Part shown: one piece after another, positions 24,627 through 32,468 of the stretch | How the letters are laid out: every line of letters begins with the position of its first letter | How positions within the stretch are numbered: the first letter of the stretch is position 1 | From: UBA493 sp035655435 | GTDB lineage: Archaea; Iainarchaeota; Iainarchaeia; Iainarchaeales; Iainarchaeaceae | Length of the DNA: 34,238 nt | Direction of reading: 5' to 3' | Assembly (NCBI GenBank): GCA_035655435.1 | Contig: DASRUN010000064.1 | Coordinates: 1 to 34,238 of the forward strand | Position numbers and translations under genes: made by a program | Notes under the pieces: generated by a model | What the model was told of the DNA's origin: nothing | Database searches by the model: none | The model's input: the letters and a program-made list of their open reading frames with translations, nothing else

Positions 24627-25277
24627 ATGGCAATCGTAGCGGCTTCAGTCCTTGACGCGGATTTTTCAAAATGGAAAGAATGGCTTCCAAAATTAGAGGA
24701 AGCAAAAGTTGACCGCATCCAATGGGATTTGATGGACAACAAATACGTTCCGAATAAAGGCATTGATGCAAAATGGATTCCCGAACTGAGGAAGAAAACA
24801 AAAATCTTTTTCGAAACACACCACATGGTTGAAAAGCCCGAAAAATATGTTACAGAATTTTCCGAAATGGGTTCACAACTTTTTATTTTCCATGTTGAAA
24901 CAACAAAAGAACCACAAAAATTAATTGAACAAATAAAAGAGAATGGAATGAAAGTCGGAATAGCAGTCAACAATAAAACACCAATAGAAAAAATTTTCCC
25001 TTATTTGAACAAAGTGGATATTGCATTAGTAATGACTGTTGAAGCAGGTTTTGGAGGGCAAAGTTTTATCGAACAAAACCTCGAAAAAGTAAAAGTTCTT
25101 CGCAAAAAAATTGATAAGGAAGGATTGGATTGTTTGATAGAAGTTGATGGGGGAGTTAATACAAAAACCGCGCCAAAATGCGTGGAAGCAGGCGTTGATA
25201 TTCTTGTTTCTGGAGGAGGAATATTCAAACACCCCAAAGGCATTGCAGAAGCGGTTAAAGAGCTGAAATCACTCTGA
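24627..25277 (+). CDS. rpe: Ribulose-phosphate 3-epimerase-like protein
   Basis: Interconverts ribulose 5-phosphate and xylulose 5-phosphate. The 216-residue TIM-barrel protein has ASVLDADFSKW at the first strand, WDLMDNKYVPN (metal-binding Asp), THHMV (His), TVEAGFGGQSFI (phosphate loop) and EVDGGVN with the second catalytic Asp, then LVSGGGIF. Most positions match RPE, though Glu-Ala replaces Asn-Pro in the usual TVNPGFGG, so a related sugar phosphate could be the substrate. It starts 16 nt after the YhhQ gene and may share its transcript. No other pentose-phosphate gene lies in the window. Confidence 0.8.
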   Translation: MAIVAASVLDADFSKWKEWLPKLEEAKVDRIQWDLMDNKYVPNKGIDAKWIPELRKKTKIFFETHHMVEKPEKYVTEFSEMGSQLFIFHVETTKEPQKLIEQIKENGMKVGIAVNNKTPIEKIFPYLNKVDIALVMTVEAGFGGQSFIEQNLEKVKVLRKKIDKEGLDCLIEVDGGVNTKTAPKCVEAGVDILVSGGGIFKHPKGIAEAVKELKSL

Positions 25278-25284
25278 ATAAAGC

Positions 25285-25415
25285 TTTTTAACCTTAATTC
25301 AGCCCAAATTCTTGAGTTCGACCAAATAAAGCATCTTCTTTTTGGTTCAGCCAGAAGGATAGGCTTTTTCTTTTTTGGTTCAGCTTTTTTCTTTTCGCAA
25401 AAAGAAAAAAGGTGA
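25285..25415 (+). promoter_or_regulatory. Promoter and long leader of tRNA-Ser(UGA)
   Basis: TTTTTAACCTTAATTCAGCC (25285-25304) and GGCTTTTTCTTTTTTGG (25362-25378) match the same blocks ahead of tRNA-Ser(GGA). A TTTTTTCTTTT/AAAAAGAAAAAA hairpin (about 25385-25411) ends just before the tRNA. The implied leader is about 100 nt. Confidence 0.5.
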
Positions 25416-25542
25416 GCGGGGATGGCAGAGTGGTCTAATGCGCCAGGCTTGAGAAAGCTTTTGGTAAAAGCTTTACCAAAAGACACCCTTCGGGTAACCT
25501 GGTTCGCTTCGGCGAGCGGGGGTTCGAATCCCTCTTCCCGCG
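25416..25542 (+). tRNA. tRNA-Ser(UGA) with intron
   Basis: GCGGGGA (25416-25422) pairs with TTCCCGC (25535-25541); G25542 is the discriminator. The stem CCAGG/CCTGG encloses loop CTTGAGA, anticodon TGA at 25450-25452. The intron (about 25454-25496, edges uncertain by one or two bases) contains a perfect 11-bp hairpin CTTTTGGTAAA/TTTACCAAAAG. The variable arm TCGC-TTCG-GCGA and T arm GGTTCGAATCCC support a class II serine tRNA. Confidence 0.9.
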
Positions 25543-25606
25543 TTCAACAGCTAGTTCGAAGCGAGAAACCGATTGATTTTTATTCTTCTTTTGCGAGTAT
25601 ATTAGT

Positions 25607-25744
25607 ATGAGTGATACTGTGACTATTTCAAAAGAAGAGTATGCTGAATTGAAAAGTCAGGCAAAAATAGACAAGGAGTTTCTGAAAGAACTAATTCAAA
25701 GCTTGAAAGACATTAAATCTGGAAATGTCACTAGGGTTCGCTAA
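25607..25744 (+). CDS. 45-aa RelB-like antitoxin, convergent with RelE-like toxin
   Basis: The short frame starts at ATG 25607 and ends in TAA. The product has the look of archaeal RelB-type antitoxins: TVTISKEEYAELKSQAKID, a Leu-rich helix EFLKELIQSLKDI and a basic C-terminus GNVTRVR. A TATA-like ATTTTTATT lies about 27-33 nt upstream, consistent with a leaderless transcript. The gene runs toward the toxin and overlaps its 3' end by 14 nt, instead of the usual upstream, same-strand antitoxin order. The antitoxin role is inferred from this family likeness and position. Confidence 0.65.
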   Translation: MSDTVTISKEEYAELKSQAKIDKEFLKELIQSLKDIKSGNVTRVR

Positions 25745-26057
25745 GTTCTTTTGCAATATTCTCTATTTCTTCTTTGTATAAATCCAGCAGCAATTTTATC
25801 GAATTAATGATTGCCTGCTGGTCTTTCTTTTCACTCATGTTCACAACATAAACTGCCTTGAGTTGCTCGTAAATAAGATAGTAAACCCTCTGCTTTTTGT
25901 GCTTCTTTTCCCTGAACCATTTAGCAGACAAAGGCTTTCCCACAAAGGGATTCTCAGTCAATTGGTCAAGGATTCCATCAAACCAATCTTTGAAATCCTT
26001 ATCAGCGCCTTGCAATTTTGATTTAAACACAGGAGCAAGAAAAACCTTATACGCCAT
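25731..26057 (-). CDS. RelE/ParE-family toxin
   Basis: The 108-residue protein has the RelE/ParE fold pattern: a first strand YKVFLAPVFK, two helices (DKDFKDWFDGILDQLTENP), the GKPLSAKWFREKKHKKQRVYYLIYEQLKAVYVVNMSEKKDQQ beta-sheet segment with conserved basic residues, and a helical C-terminus. RelE members cleave mRNA on the ribosome; ParE members poison gyrase; the type cannot be settled here. A TATA-like GGTTTAAAAC about 25-35 nt upstream of the ATG suggests its own promoter. The partner RelB-like ORF is convergent and overlaps by 14 nt. Confidence 0.8.
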   Translation of the reverse strand: MAYKVFLAPVFKSKLQGADKDFKDWFDGILDQLTENPFVGKPLSAKWFREKKHKKQRVYYLIYEQLKAVYVVNMSEKKDQQAIINSIKLLLDLYKEEIENIAKELSEP

Positions 26058-26160
26058 GACTAGCTTTTACGAAAATATTGTTTTAAACCGTTGCGAATAT
26101 GAATAAAGTTACAATCGCCAAAAACGAAAAAATATTAACCCCCTGAAACCTATACTACGC

Positions 26161-26430
26161 GTGGCGAAACTAAGGGCAGCGGCTTTTGCAATGGTTGCTT
26201 TGGCACTTATAATTTCCGGATGTATTCAAGTTCCTGAAAATAATAACCAAACAAATGAAAACGAAAACCAAAATATTCCAATTGCTCCGACAACTTACAC
26301 AACACAAGCAGAGTGCGAGCAAACAGAAAACTGTGAATGCCTATTTGTAATGTGCGATTACATTCCGGAAGGAAAAACGTTTGAGGAAACATGCGGAATA
26401 GGATTCAAAAAAGGTTGGGCATGCAGATAG
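26161..26430 (+). CDS. Small lipoprotein with Cys-rich C-terminus
   Basis: The 89-residue product starts at GTG and has a lipobox-type signal (ALALIISGC), so Cys21 is the likely lipidated residue. An Asn/Glu-rich linker (about 25-40) follows, then a compact C-terminal part with six cysteines (AECEQTENCECLFVMC, EETCGIGF, WAC). It is probably anchored outside the membrane and disulfide-bonded. No family is recognised. It lies 60 nt upstream of the FKBP lipoprotein on the same strand. Confidence 0.65.
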   Translation: MAKLRAAAFAMVALALIISGCIQVPENNNQTNENENQNIPIAPTTYTTQAECEQTENCECLFVMCDYIPEGKTFEETCGIGFKKGWACR

Positions 26431-26489
26431 AGCTAAACACCGAAAAAAAGCCAAGCATTTATAAGTATTTTGTACGCGAAATCTCCTTG

Positions 26490-27062
26490 ATGAAAACAAT
26501 AATCCTCTTTCTTGGACTAATACTTATTCTCAGCGGCTGTACACAACAGCCGGCAAACGGATTGCAGGATCAAAACCTGAATGATTCCATGATGACTGAT
26601 GATACAATGATGAATGATAATGCAAACGCCGGAGTTGATAGCATGAAAACAGTCAAAAGTGGAAGCACAATAAAAGTAGAATACGTTGGAACCTACTCTG
26701 ATACGGGGGAAGTGTTTGACCAGAGCGAGGGAAGAGGCCCGCTCGAATTTGTTGCGGGATCAGGCCAAATGATACAAGGGTTTGATGAAGCAGTAATGGG
26801 AATGAAACTTAACGAAGAAAAAACTGTTATAATTCCGCCGGAAAAAGCATATGGAGAGGCAGGAAATGGACAAACCGTAGAAGCTCCAATTGAGCAAATA
26901 CAAGGAGACGAAAACGTAACCGTCGGAATGCAGCTTTTTACAAACACCGGGCAACAGGGAACAGTAACCGCAATCAATAATGGAGTTGCAACCATAACAT
27001 TTGTGCATCCATTAGCCGGAAAAACACTCCAATTTTGGATTAAGGTTGTTGAAATACAATAA
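26490..27062 (+). CDS. FKBP-type peptidyl-prolyl isomerase lipoprotein
   Basis: The 190-residue protein begins with a lipobox signal (LGLILILSGC), giving a membrane-anchored, outward-facing enzyme. After an Asp/Met/Asn-rich linker (about 25-50) comes an archaeal SlyD-like FKBP domain: VEYVGTYSDTGEVFDQSEG, PLEFVAGSGQMIQGFDEAVMG, IIPPEKAYGE, then an inserted flap domain ending in HPLAGKTL. It would help fold proteins outside the membrane, perhaps the large surface proteins (inference). A longer frame opens at 26391, but the ATG at 26490 starts the signal and has a TATA-like ATTTATAAG about 28 nt upstream. Confidence 0.88.
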   Translation: MKTIILFLGLILILSGCTQQPANGLQDQNLNDSMMTDDTMMNDNANAGVDSMKTVKSGSTIKVEYVGTYSDTGEVFDQSEGRGPLEFVAGSGQMIQGFDEAVMGMKLNEEKTVIIPPEKAYGEAGNGQTVEAPIEQIQGDENVTVGMQLFTNTGQQGTVTAINNGVATITFVHPLAGKTLQFWIKVVEIQ

Positions 27063-27113
27063 ATTAATTTCGCAACCAAAACTAATTTATTGAATTGCAC
27101 ACAAGCATAATGC

Positions 27114-27527
27114 ATGGAAAACTGCATATTCTGCAAAATAATTTCTGAGGAAATTCCTTCAAAAAAACTTTTTGAAAATAAATATGCGTACGCATTCCTT
27201 GATGCTTTTCCGGCGGCAAAAGGGCATTCGCTTGTAATTTCAAAAAAGCACTATGAAACGCTTCTTGAAATTCCGGAAAAAGAAATGAAAGAAATTTCAA
27301 TTGCAATCCAAAAGGTTTCAAAAGCCGCGAAAAAAGCATCGCAAGCTGAAGGATTTAATATAATCCAAAACAACGGAGAAGCAGCAGGCCAATCAATAAA
27401 ACACGTGCATTTCCACATTGTGCCAAGATTCAAAAATGATGGTTTGAAGCTACATTTTCCACTTGGAAAAGCAGATGAAAAAATACAATTGGAAATACAG
27501 CAAAAAATGTTGAAAGAGTTAAAATAA
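27114..27527 (+). CDS. HIT-family nucleotide hydrolase (HinT-like)
   Basis: The 137-residue protein carries the His-triad HVHFHIVPR at about residues 97-105 and an N-terminal CIFCKI that with downstream His residues can bind zinc. HinT-type members cleave AMP from phosphoramidate and similar compounds in the cytoplasm. It follows the FKBP gene by 51 nt. From 27528 to 27728 there is no convincing gene: a 22-codon frame at 27589-27657 is too short to trust. Confidence 0.9.
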   Translation: MENCIFCKIISEEIPSKKLFENKYAYAFLDAFPAAKGHSLVISKKHYETLLEIPEKEMKEISIAIQKVSKAAKKASQAEGFNIIQNNGEAAGQSIKHVHFHIVPRFKNDGLKLHFPLGKADEKIQLEIQQKMLKELK

Positions 27528-27728
27528 AAACCAAAAGAACACTATTTTTATACAAAAAAAACCGGAATTAATTGAAATAAGCTCGCGAATGCAAAGAGAT
27601 TATTCAGTTGCAAGAGAAATGGTTTCACTTAAAACAATTATGAAAATGTTGTTTTGAAAGAGTGCGAGTTATATTGATGCAATAGATTTAATACAATTTA
27701 GATAATAATTAGTATAAGGCGAGTATAA

Positions 27729-28391
27729 TTGGATGACAAAATTATTACAGCAGAAGAAAAAACAGTAGAAAAAAATAGGAAAACAAGAGATAAAATAACA
27801 CAAAATAAAAAAGAAAGTTTGTTGGACAAAGTCCAGAAGTATAATGGGGCGATTATAGCCGTTGCAACAATTATTTCATTATTTACAACACTAATGTTTG
27901 TTCTATTAACTTATAATTTGTTGTTAACAAGCACTGATCCGCAAATCGAATTACTCGGATCTATTTCCAACACTACTTCAAAAAAATATCACATAACAGC
28001 TGAAAAACCAGGCATATTTGGATTTATTTTGAAAAACGAAGGAATAAACGACATCAAAGATATAGAAATATACGTTGATCTACTGCACCAAAGTTTTGAT
28101 GGTAAATACACTCTACCAGAAGTATGGCAAACTTTACCAATTAAAGAAATAGAATATGTAAAAAGTGGGAGCGAAACTAATTTTCAAATAAATTTAAATG
28201 ATAAATTACAATATCTGACAGAAGGGGAAGGTTTCAGACTAGTAAATATTAGAATAAATTATAAAAGAGATTTTGATGGGAAAGTATTTTTTTATGATCG
28301 AACTTATAATTTAACAGAAAATAATAATGATTTATTGGATAATGATGTGCAACTAAATAACATTATTAGATCTTTACAACAGCGAAATTAA
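27729..28391 (+). CDS. Hypothetical membrane-anchored protein
   Basis: The 220-residue product starts at TTG. A highly charged N-terminus (about 1-38, Lys/Glu-rich, probably cytoplasmic) is followed by one transmembrane helix (about 42-66, GAIIAVATIISLFTTLMFVLLTY) and a beta-rich outer domain (about 72-220) with sequons such as NTT and NLT. No family is recognised. It stands alone, with tRNA-Leu(GAG) just downstream on the opposite strand. Base composition is more AT-rich than its neighbours. Confidence 0.6.
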   Translation: MDDKIITAEEKTVEKNRKTRDKITQNKKESLLDKVQKYNGAIIAVATIISLFTTLMFVLLTYNLLLTSTDPQIELLGSISNTTSKKYHITAEKPGIFGFILKNEGINDIKDIEIYVDLLHQSFDGKYTLPEVWQTLPIKEIEYVKSGSETNFQINLNDKLQYLTEGEGFRLVNIRINYKRDFDGKVFFYDRTYNLTENNNDLLDNDVQLNNIIRSLQQRN

Positions 28392-28392
28392 G

Positions 28393-28476
28393 TGCGAAGG
28401 GGCGGATTCGAACCGCCGAAGGCACTAAGCCACTAGCCCCTCAAGCTAGCCCGGTAGACCGCTACGGTACCCTCGC
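28393..28476 (-). tRNA. tRNA-Leu(GAG)
   Basis: On the minus strand, GCGAGGG (28470-28476) pairs with CCTTCGC (28394-28400) with discriminator A. The anticodon stem CTAGC/GCTAG encloses TTGAGGG, anticodon GAG. The variable arm is long (TGGCTTAGTGCC) and the T arm reads GGCGGTTCGAATCCGCC. It has no intron, unlike the other three tRNAs in the window. Confidence 0.92.
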
Positions 28477-28540
28477 AAGGGCACAATTAAGAAATTCTGC
28501 TGGAATAAGCTTTTAAATATCGCGAAAACGTTGATCATAT

Positions 28541-29356
28541 ATGCGAAAACCCCTATTCAAGTACCAACCCCATCATTTTGAATGGATGGTGAAAAAGCTC
28601 AACGAAGGACATTCAAGGTATAGAGTGGCACAGTTATTTACACAAGAATTCAAAGGAGCAAGTGTTGGATCAACCAAAGTAAGAATGCGAACTCGCCTCC
28701 CAAGCCATCTTTCCCCGGATGAGGCGTTGCAGCATTATTATGACAACATGACAACCGCAGAACAAGCACAATTGAACAGAACAGAAGGGATACAGAATTA
28801 CTGGAGAACCGCATCTGATGCACAAAAAATATTCCACAAAAAACAAATGAAAAAAGGTCATAAAAGATTCTGGAAAAGAATGAGTAAAGAAGATAGAAAA
28901 AAGTGGGCAGACAGATTAGGAAAATTGGGCAGGCAGCAAAGAGAAGAAATTGGAAGACTGGGTGGACTTGCTTCTTGGGCAAATGCATCTGAAGAGGAAC
29001 GAAAGGAAAGAAAAAATAATTTAAAACAAGAAGCAATAGATTATGGACAATTAAGAAAGAGTTGGATTTTCTTTGAATCACCGCAAGAAAGACGAAGACA
29101 AACTTTCGGAGACGCGAAAAGAACCATAATAGGGCGCGGAGTTGGAAATTACCAAAGACAAATTATCATCATGGATGCATTGAAAAGGCTTTCAAGTGAC
29201 CAACAAATTATCATAGCATTAAGAGTGTTCAGAGAGCAGACCCTAAAGGAACTAATCAAAACAACCGGACTGCCACAAGCAGCCATTCTGGAGGCTTATG
29301 AAGACGGAATTGACAGATTAAGCCAAGACCCTAATCTTAGAAGATTAGTTCAGTAA
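28541..29356 (+). CDS. Hypothetical basic protein with sigma-region-4-like C-terminal helices
   Basis: The 271-residue protein is very basic. The N-terminus (KYQPHHFEWMVKKLNEGHSRYRVAQLF) looks like a helix-turn-helix-type segment. The middle (about 90-165) has repeated short helices such as SKEDRKKWADRLGKLG and GRLGGLASWANASEEERK, recalling NUMOD-like DNA-contact repeats. The C-terminus (about 210-265, LKRLSSDQQIIIALRVF, LKELIKTTGLPQAAILEAYEDGIDRL) resembles sigma-70 region 4 helices. It is therefore probably a DNA-binding protein, but no family is recognised and no nuclease motif is seen. The first ATG is 28541; a TATA-like TTTTAAATAT lies about 25-30 nt upstream. Confidence 0.65.
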   Translation: MRKPLFKYQPHHFEWMVKKLNEGHSRYRVAQLFTQEFKGASVGSTKVRMRTRLPSHLSPDEALQHYYDNMTTAEQAQLNRTEGIQNYWRTASDAQKIFHKKQMKKGHKRFWKRMSKEDRKKWADRLGKLGRQQREEIGRLGGLASWANASEEERKERKNNLKQEAIDYGQLRKSWIFFESPQERRRQTFGDAKRTIIGRGVGNYQRQIIIMDALKRLSSDQQIIIALRVFREQTLKELIKTTGLPQAAILEAYEDGIDRLSQDPNLRRLVQ

Positions 29357-29394
29357 AGAAAACTAATTTATAGCGAGAAAGCATTCAATTTACT

Positions 29395-30312
29395 ATGGAT
29401 CAAGATTTTTCAAAAAACCTCTTACATGTAGGGGTTCTTTTAGTTCTACTTCTCGGATTACTTTTAGCGCTTATTTTCACCGGGATTTTAGGATGCAGCA
29501 TTGTTCCTGGCGGATGTGATATTTACTATCTTGTAATCAAGGGCGGAGCTCCCACAATCCTCATAGCTTACGGAGAATCCGGAATGGGAAATCATTTGGA
29601 ACTTGAAAATATTTTAAAGCGAAGAGACATTTTAGGAGCACAAACAACAATAATGCCGATTGATAGACTCTCAATAGGAAACATCACACATTACGATCTT
29701 GTAATAGTTGAACACGCAAAAAAAATTTGCACAAGCCAATTGAAAATGTTCCAGGATTATGTGATACGAGGCGGGAGATTGGTTTGGACAGCTGACGCCG
29801 GAACGGACGCATGCGAGGGAGATTCACTTTTGTTGGATTCCGAAAGAAATGAGGGTGGAAAAGAAGAAACAATAAGTCCTTGGGCGCGCAAAGACGGAAA
29901 CAAACAAGTTTCATTCGACCAATTCATTGGAGTAAACTATCTTGCAAATTATTGTGAAATTGTTCAATGCACACCAGGAGAAGAAATAGGCAGGATTGAA
30001 ATTACAAATGATTCCCACAAACTAACATACGGATTAAGTCCAACAATTCCATTTTACAGCAATTTCAGCTTAGTGGAATCGAACAAACAAGCCACAACAA
30101 GAATAGTTGCAACCTTTGATTACGGAACAAACATTGTTGTAAACAATGCGGGAACAACAACAAATTATGGAAACGATCTTCCGTTTATTGTCACAGGCCA
30201 AATAGGAGAAAGAGTTGTATATTACGCTACGCCGCTGGAAAATTTTGTGCAAGGAGAAAGGCCGAACAAAGCAATTATAGAACAAATGTACCGCGGAATG
30301 CTGTACAAATAA
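29395..30312 (+). CDS. Membrane-anchored protein with GATase1/ThuA-like domain
   Basis: The 305-residue protein has one N-terminal transmembrane helix (about 10-34) and a soluble domain starting with PTILIAYGESGMGNHLELENIL, then HYDLVIVEHAKK, FQDYVIRGGRLVWTADAGTD and a C-terminal ERVVYYATPLENF. This order resembles the class I glutamine-amidotransferase-like fold of ThuA-type or DUF4350-like proteins, without a clear catalytic Cys triad. Its activity is unknown. It ends 1 nt before the GTG of the acetyltransferase, so the two are likely translated together. Confidence 0.6.
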   Translation: MDQDFSKNLLHVGVLLVLLLGLLLALIFTGILGCSIVPGGCDIYYLVIKGGAPTILIAYGESGMGNHLELENILKRRDILGAQTTIMPIDRLSIGNITHYDLVIVEHAKKICTSQLKMFQDYVIRGGRLVWTADAGTDACEGDSLLLDSERNEGGKEETISPWARKDGNKQVSFDQFIGVNYLANYCEIVQCTPGEEIGRIEITNDSHKLTYGLSPTIPFYSNFSLVESNKQATTRIVATFDYGTNIVVNNAGTTTNYGNDLPFIVTGQIGERVVYYATPLENFVQGERPNKAIIEQMYRGMLYK

Positions 30313-30313
30313 A

Positions 30314-30754
30314 GTGATTTATTTGAAAATCAGATTCAAAAAAGTAAAAACATTAAACGAATTCATTGACGCGATTATGTTACGCGTGGATGTTTTTATC
30401 AAAGAACAAAAATTCAAACCAGGATGGGAGCCTGATGAACACGACAAAAAAAGTACGCACTTTATTGCAATAGTAAATAAAAAAATTGTTGCAACTCTCC
30501 GCTATAGAGAACCGAAAAAAGACGAAATCAAATTTGAAAGAATGGCAACAAAAAAAGAATTCAGAGGAAAAGGAATTTCCTCAAAATTATTGAAATTTGC
30601 AATTAAAAATGCGAAGAAAAGAAAGCCAAAAAAAATCTGGGCAATAAGCCAAGAACGCGCAAAAGAATTCTGGGAAAAAAACGGGTTCAAAGCAATTTCA
30701 AAACCGTACAAAATTTACGGAACAAAACATTTGAATATGAAATTTAACGAATAG
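30314..30754 (+). CDS. GNAT-family N-acetyltransferase
   Basis: The 146-residue protein begins with GTG. It has the GNAT motif A FERMATKKEFRGKGISSKLLKFAI, whose RGKGI loop binds acetyl-CoA, preceded by FIAIVNKKIVATLRYRE and followed by FWEKNGFKAISKPY. The order resembles ElaA/small-molecule GNATs. The acceptor is unknown. It is coupled to the preceding membrane-protein gene and converges on the SPFH gene, with only 3 nt between the two stop codons. Confidence 0.85.
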   Translation: MIYLKIRFKKVKTLNEFIDAIMLRVDVFIKEQKFKPGWEPDEHDKKSTHFIAIVNKKIVATLRYREPKKDEIKFERMATKKEFRGKGISSKLLKFAIKNAKKRKPKKIWAISQERAKEFWEKNGFKAISKPYKIYGTKHLNMKFNE

Positions 30755-30757
30755 AAT

Positions 30758-31603
30758 TTATTTCTTCTTTGTTTTTGCAATAGAATTAATGTTCTTTACT
30801 AATTCCATCAAATCAACAGGAACAGCAAGAACAACAGTATTGCTTGCAGTTGGTCCAAGACCGTCAATTGTTTGCAAAGTTCTAAGCTGCATTGCGCCTG
30901 GACTTTTTGTCATTATATCGGCGGCCTTTGCAAGGTTATCGGCAGCCATTCTATCCCCTTCAGCTTTTATGATTGTAGCTCTTTTTTCTCTTTCACTACT
31001 TGCTTGCCTTGACATCAATCTTTTCAAATCTTCCGGCATATCAATGTCCTGCAATTTAATATCCGTAACTTCCACACCCCAATTCTTTGAAGCCCTTTCC
31101 ACAATCAGCTCAATATCCTTACCGATTTTTTCTCTCTCCCCAAGAACTTGGTCAAGAGTCATTCCGCCGGCAACATCCCTAAGAGCGGTTTGCGCATACT
31201 GAGAAACAGCGTACAAATAATCCTGAACTTTTATGATTGCAATGGAAGCATCAACAACCTTGAAATAAACAACACCGTTAATTGACACAGGAACATTATC
31301 CTTTGTAATAACCTGCTGCCTTGGAATGTCAATTGTCAAAATTCTTATATCCACAATTCTAACATCATCCACAATAGGAGTAATGAAAAAAACTCCAGCG
31401 CCCCTCGATCCCGAATAACGGCCTAAAGTAAAAATAACCGCGGATTGATATTCGTAAATATATCTAAAAGAAAGCAGGAAAACAAAGCCAAGGAAGGCTA
31501 ATAGGAAAAAAACCATAAACGGGCTAATAATGGAGACCCCGATAAGGATCAATGCTATAACCCCTATAACGCCCCAAACAAGCGCTTTAATTGCAGTACT
31601 CAT
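30758..31603 (-). CDS. SPFH/Band 7 (stomatin/slipin-like) membrane protein
   Basis: The 281-residue protein has a hydrophobic N-terminus (about 8-50, two close membrane segments) and the SPFH domain: YEYQSAVIFTLGRYSG, GVFFITPIVDD, IDIPRQQVITKDNVPVSINGVVYFKV, TLRDVAGGMTLDQVLGEREKI-type segment and the coiled coil SREKRA/IKAEGD. Stomatin-like proteins form oligomeric membrane scaffolds and control proteases or channels. In many prokaryotes an NfeD protease gene is the neighbour, but none is seen here. TATA-like TTTTAAAAGG-type sequence lies just upstream of the ATG at 31603. Confidence 0.9.
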   Translation of the reverse strand: MSTAIKALVWGVIGVIALILIGVSIISPFMVFFLLAFLGFVFLLSFRYIYEYQSAVIFTLGRYSGSRGAGVFFITPIVDDVRIVDIRILTIDIPRQQVITKDNVPVSINGVVYFKVVDASIAIIKVQDYLYAVSQYAQTALRDVAGGMTLDQVLGEREKIGKDIELIVERASKNWGVEVTDIKLQDIDMPEDLKRLMSRQASSEREKRATIIKAEGDRMAADNLAKAADIMTKSPGAMQLRTLQTIDGLGPTASNTVVLAVPVDLMELVKNINSIAKTKKK

Positions 31604-31703
31604 AAGTAAGATTTGTAAAAAAAACCTTTTAAACCCAATATAATGGGAAAAAACCGCGTAGTAAATGCTTTAAAGGAATTGAGCCAAAAAATCTAAGCCA
31701 AAA

Positions 31704-31856
31704 GGGCCCGTAGCTCAGCTTGGATAGAGCACCTGCCTTCTAACTAACCCTTTTCTTTCTCTTTGAAAGAGAAATAAAAGCGTTAACGGAAAAGAAAGAG
31801 AAATACATAATTAGGAGGTTAGCAGGGGGTCGAGGGTTCAAATCCCTCCGGGTCCG
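31704..31856 (+). tRNA. tRNA-Arg(UCU) with intron
   Basis: GGGCCCG (31704-31710) pairs with CGGGTCC (31849-31855); G31856 is the discriminator. Stem CCTGC/GCAGG encloses loop CTTCTAA, anticodon TCT at 31739-31741. The intron (about 31743-31820, edges uncertain by one or two bases) follows position 37. TAACC/GGTTA pairing near the exon borders is compatible with an archaeal bulge-helix-bulge. The T arm is GAGGGTTCAAATCCCTC. Confidence 0.9.
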
Positions 31857-31905
31857 ATTATAACATTTAGATAACATTTAAATGTTACTAAAATCAATTT
31901 AATTT

Positions 31906-32427
31906 ATGGCAAAGCAAGAAAGAATTGGAATATTATTGAGAAGAAAACGAACACAAACAACTTTTGAAAAACCCACTTTTCACAATATAGAAACTGAAAA
32001 TATTGATTACACATCTAGTGTTGGAACTGCATCACAAAAACGATTAGATGCAGGCGACATATTTATTGCTTCGCTCCAAATAGAAAGTCTTGTAAAAAGA
32101 GGAGTGCTAAAACTAAATGACGAATTAGGAGAAGCACATTATTTCACTGAAGCACATAACAGCACTGGAAGAACAGTAAGAAGAATACATAGGACGCGAG
32201 ATGACACTCTAAAACTGCTTGCAGAGAGAAATTTAATTTCAAGTATCCGACAAGACCTTGAAAAAGTAGTGCATATAAAAATTATAACCAAACTGAAAAA
32301 AGCATACCCAAGATATAAAGTGGCATTTTCTAAAGAAGAACCAATTTTAGATTATCAAAAAAACATAAGAGATAATACAAAGAAAGTTTTCATGCGTAAA
32401 CCAAAATTACTAAGACGAAGAAGATAG
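31906..32427 (+). CDS. Hypothetical basic protein
   Basis: The 173-residue protein is rich in Arg and Lys, especially at both ends (LLRRKRTQTT; KPKLLRRRR), and mostly helical in the middle (LDAGDIFIASLQIESLVKRGVLKLNDEL). There is no signal, membrane segment or known motif. The charge suggests nucleic-acid binding, which is only a guess. It lies 49 nt after tRNA-Arg and before the ABC operon. The base composition is AT-rich. Confidence 0.6.
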   Translation: MAKQERIGILLRRKRTQTTFEKPTFHNIETENIDYTSSVGTASQKRLDAGDIFIASLQIESLVKRGVLKLNDELGEAHYFTEAHNSTGRTVRRIHRTRDDTLKLLAERNLISSIRQDLEKVVHIKIITKLKKAYPRYKVAFSKEEPILDYQKNIRDNTKKVFMRKPKLLRRRR

Positions 32428-32468
32428 CTTCAAAAACGAATATAACCATTTGCTATTTCTAATTTGTG

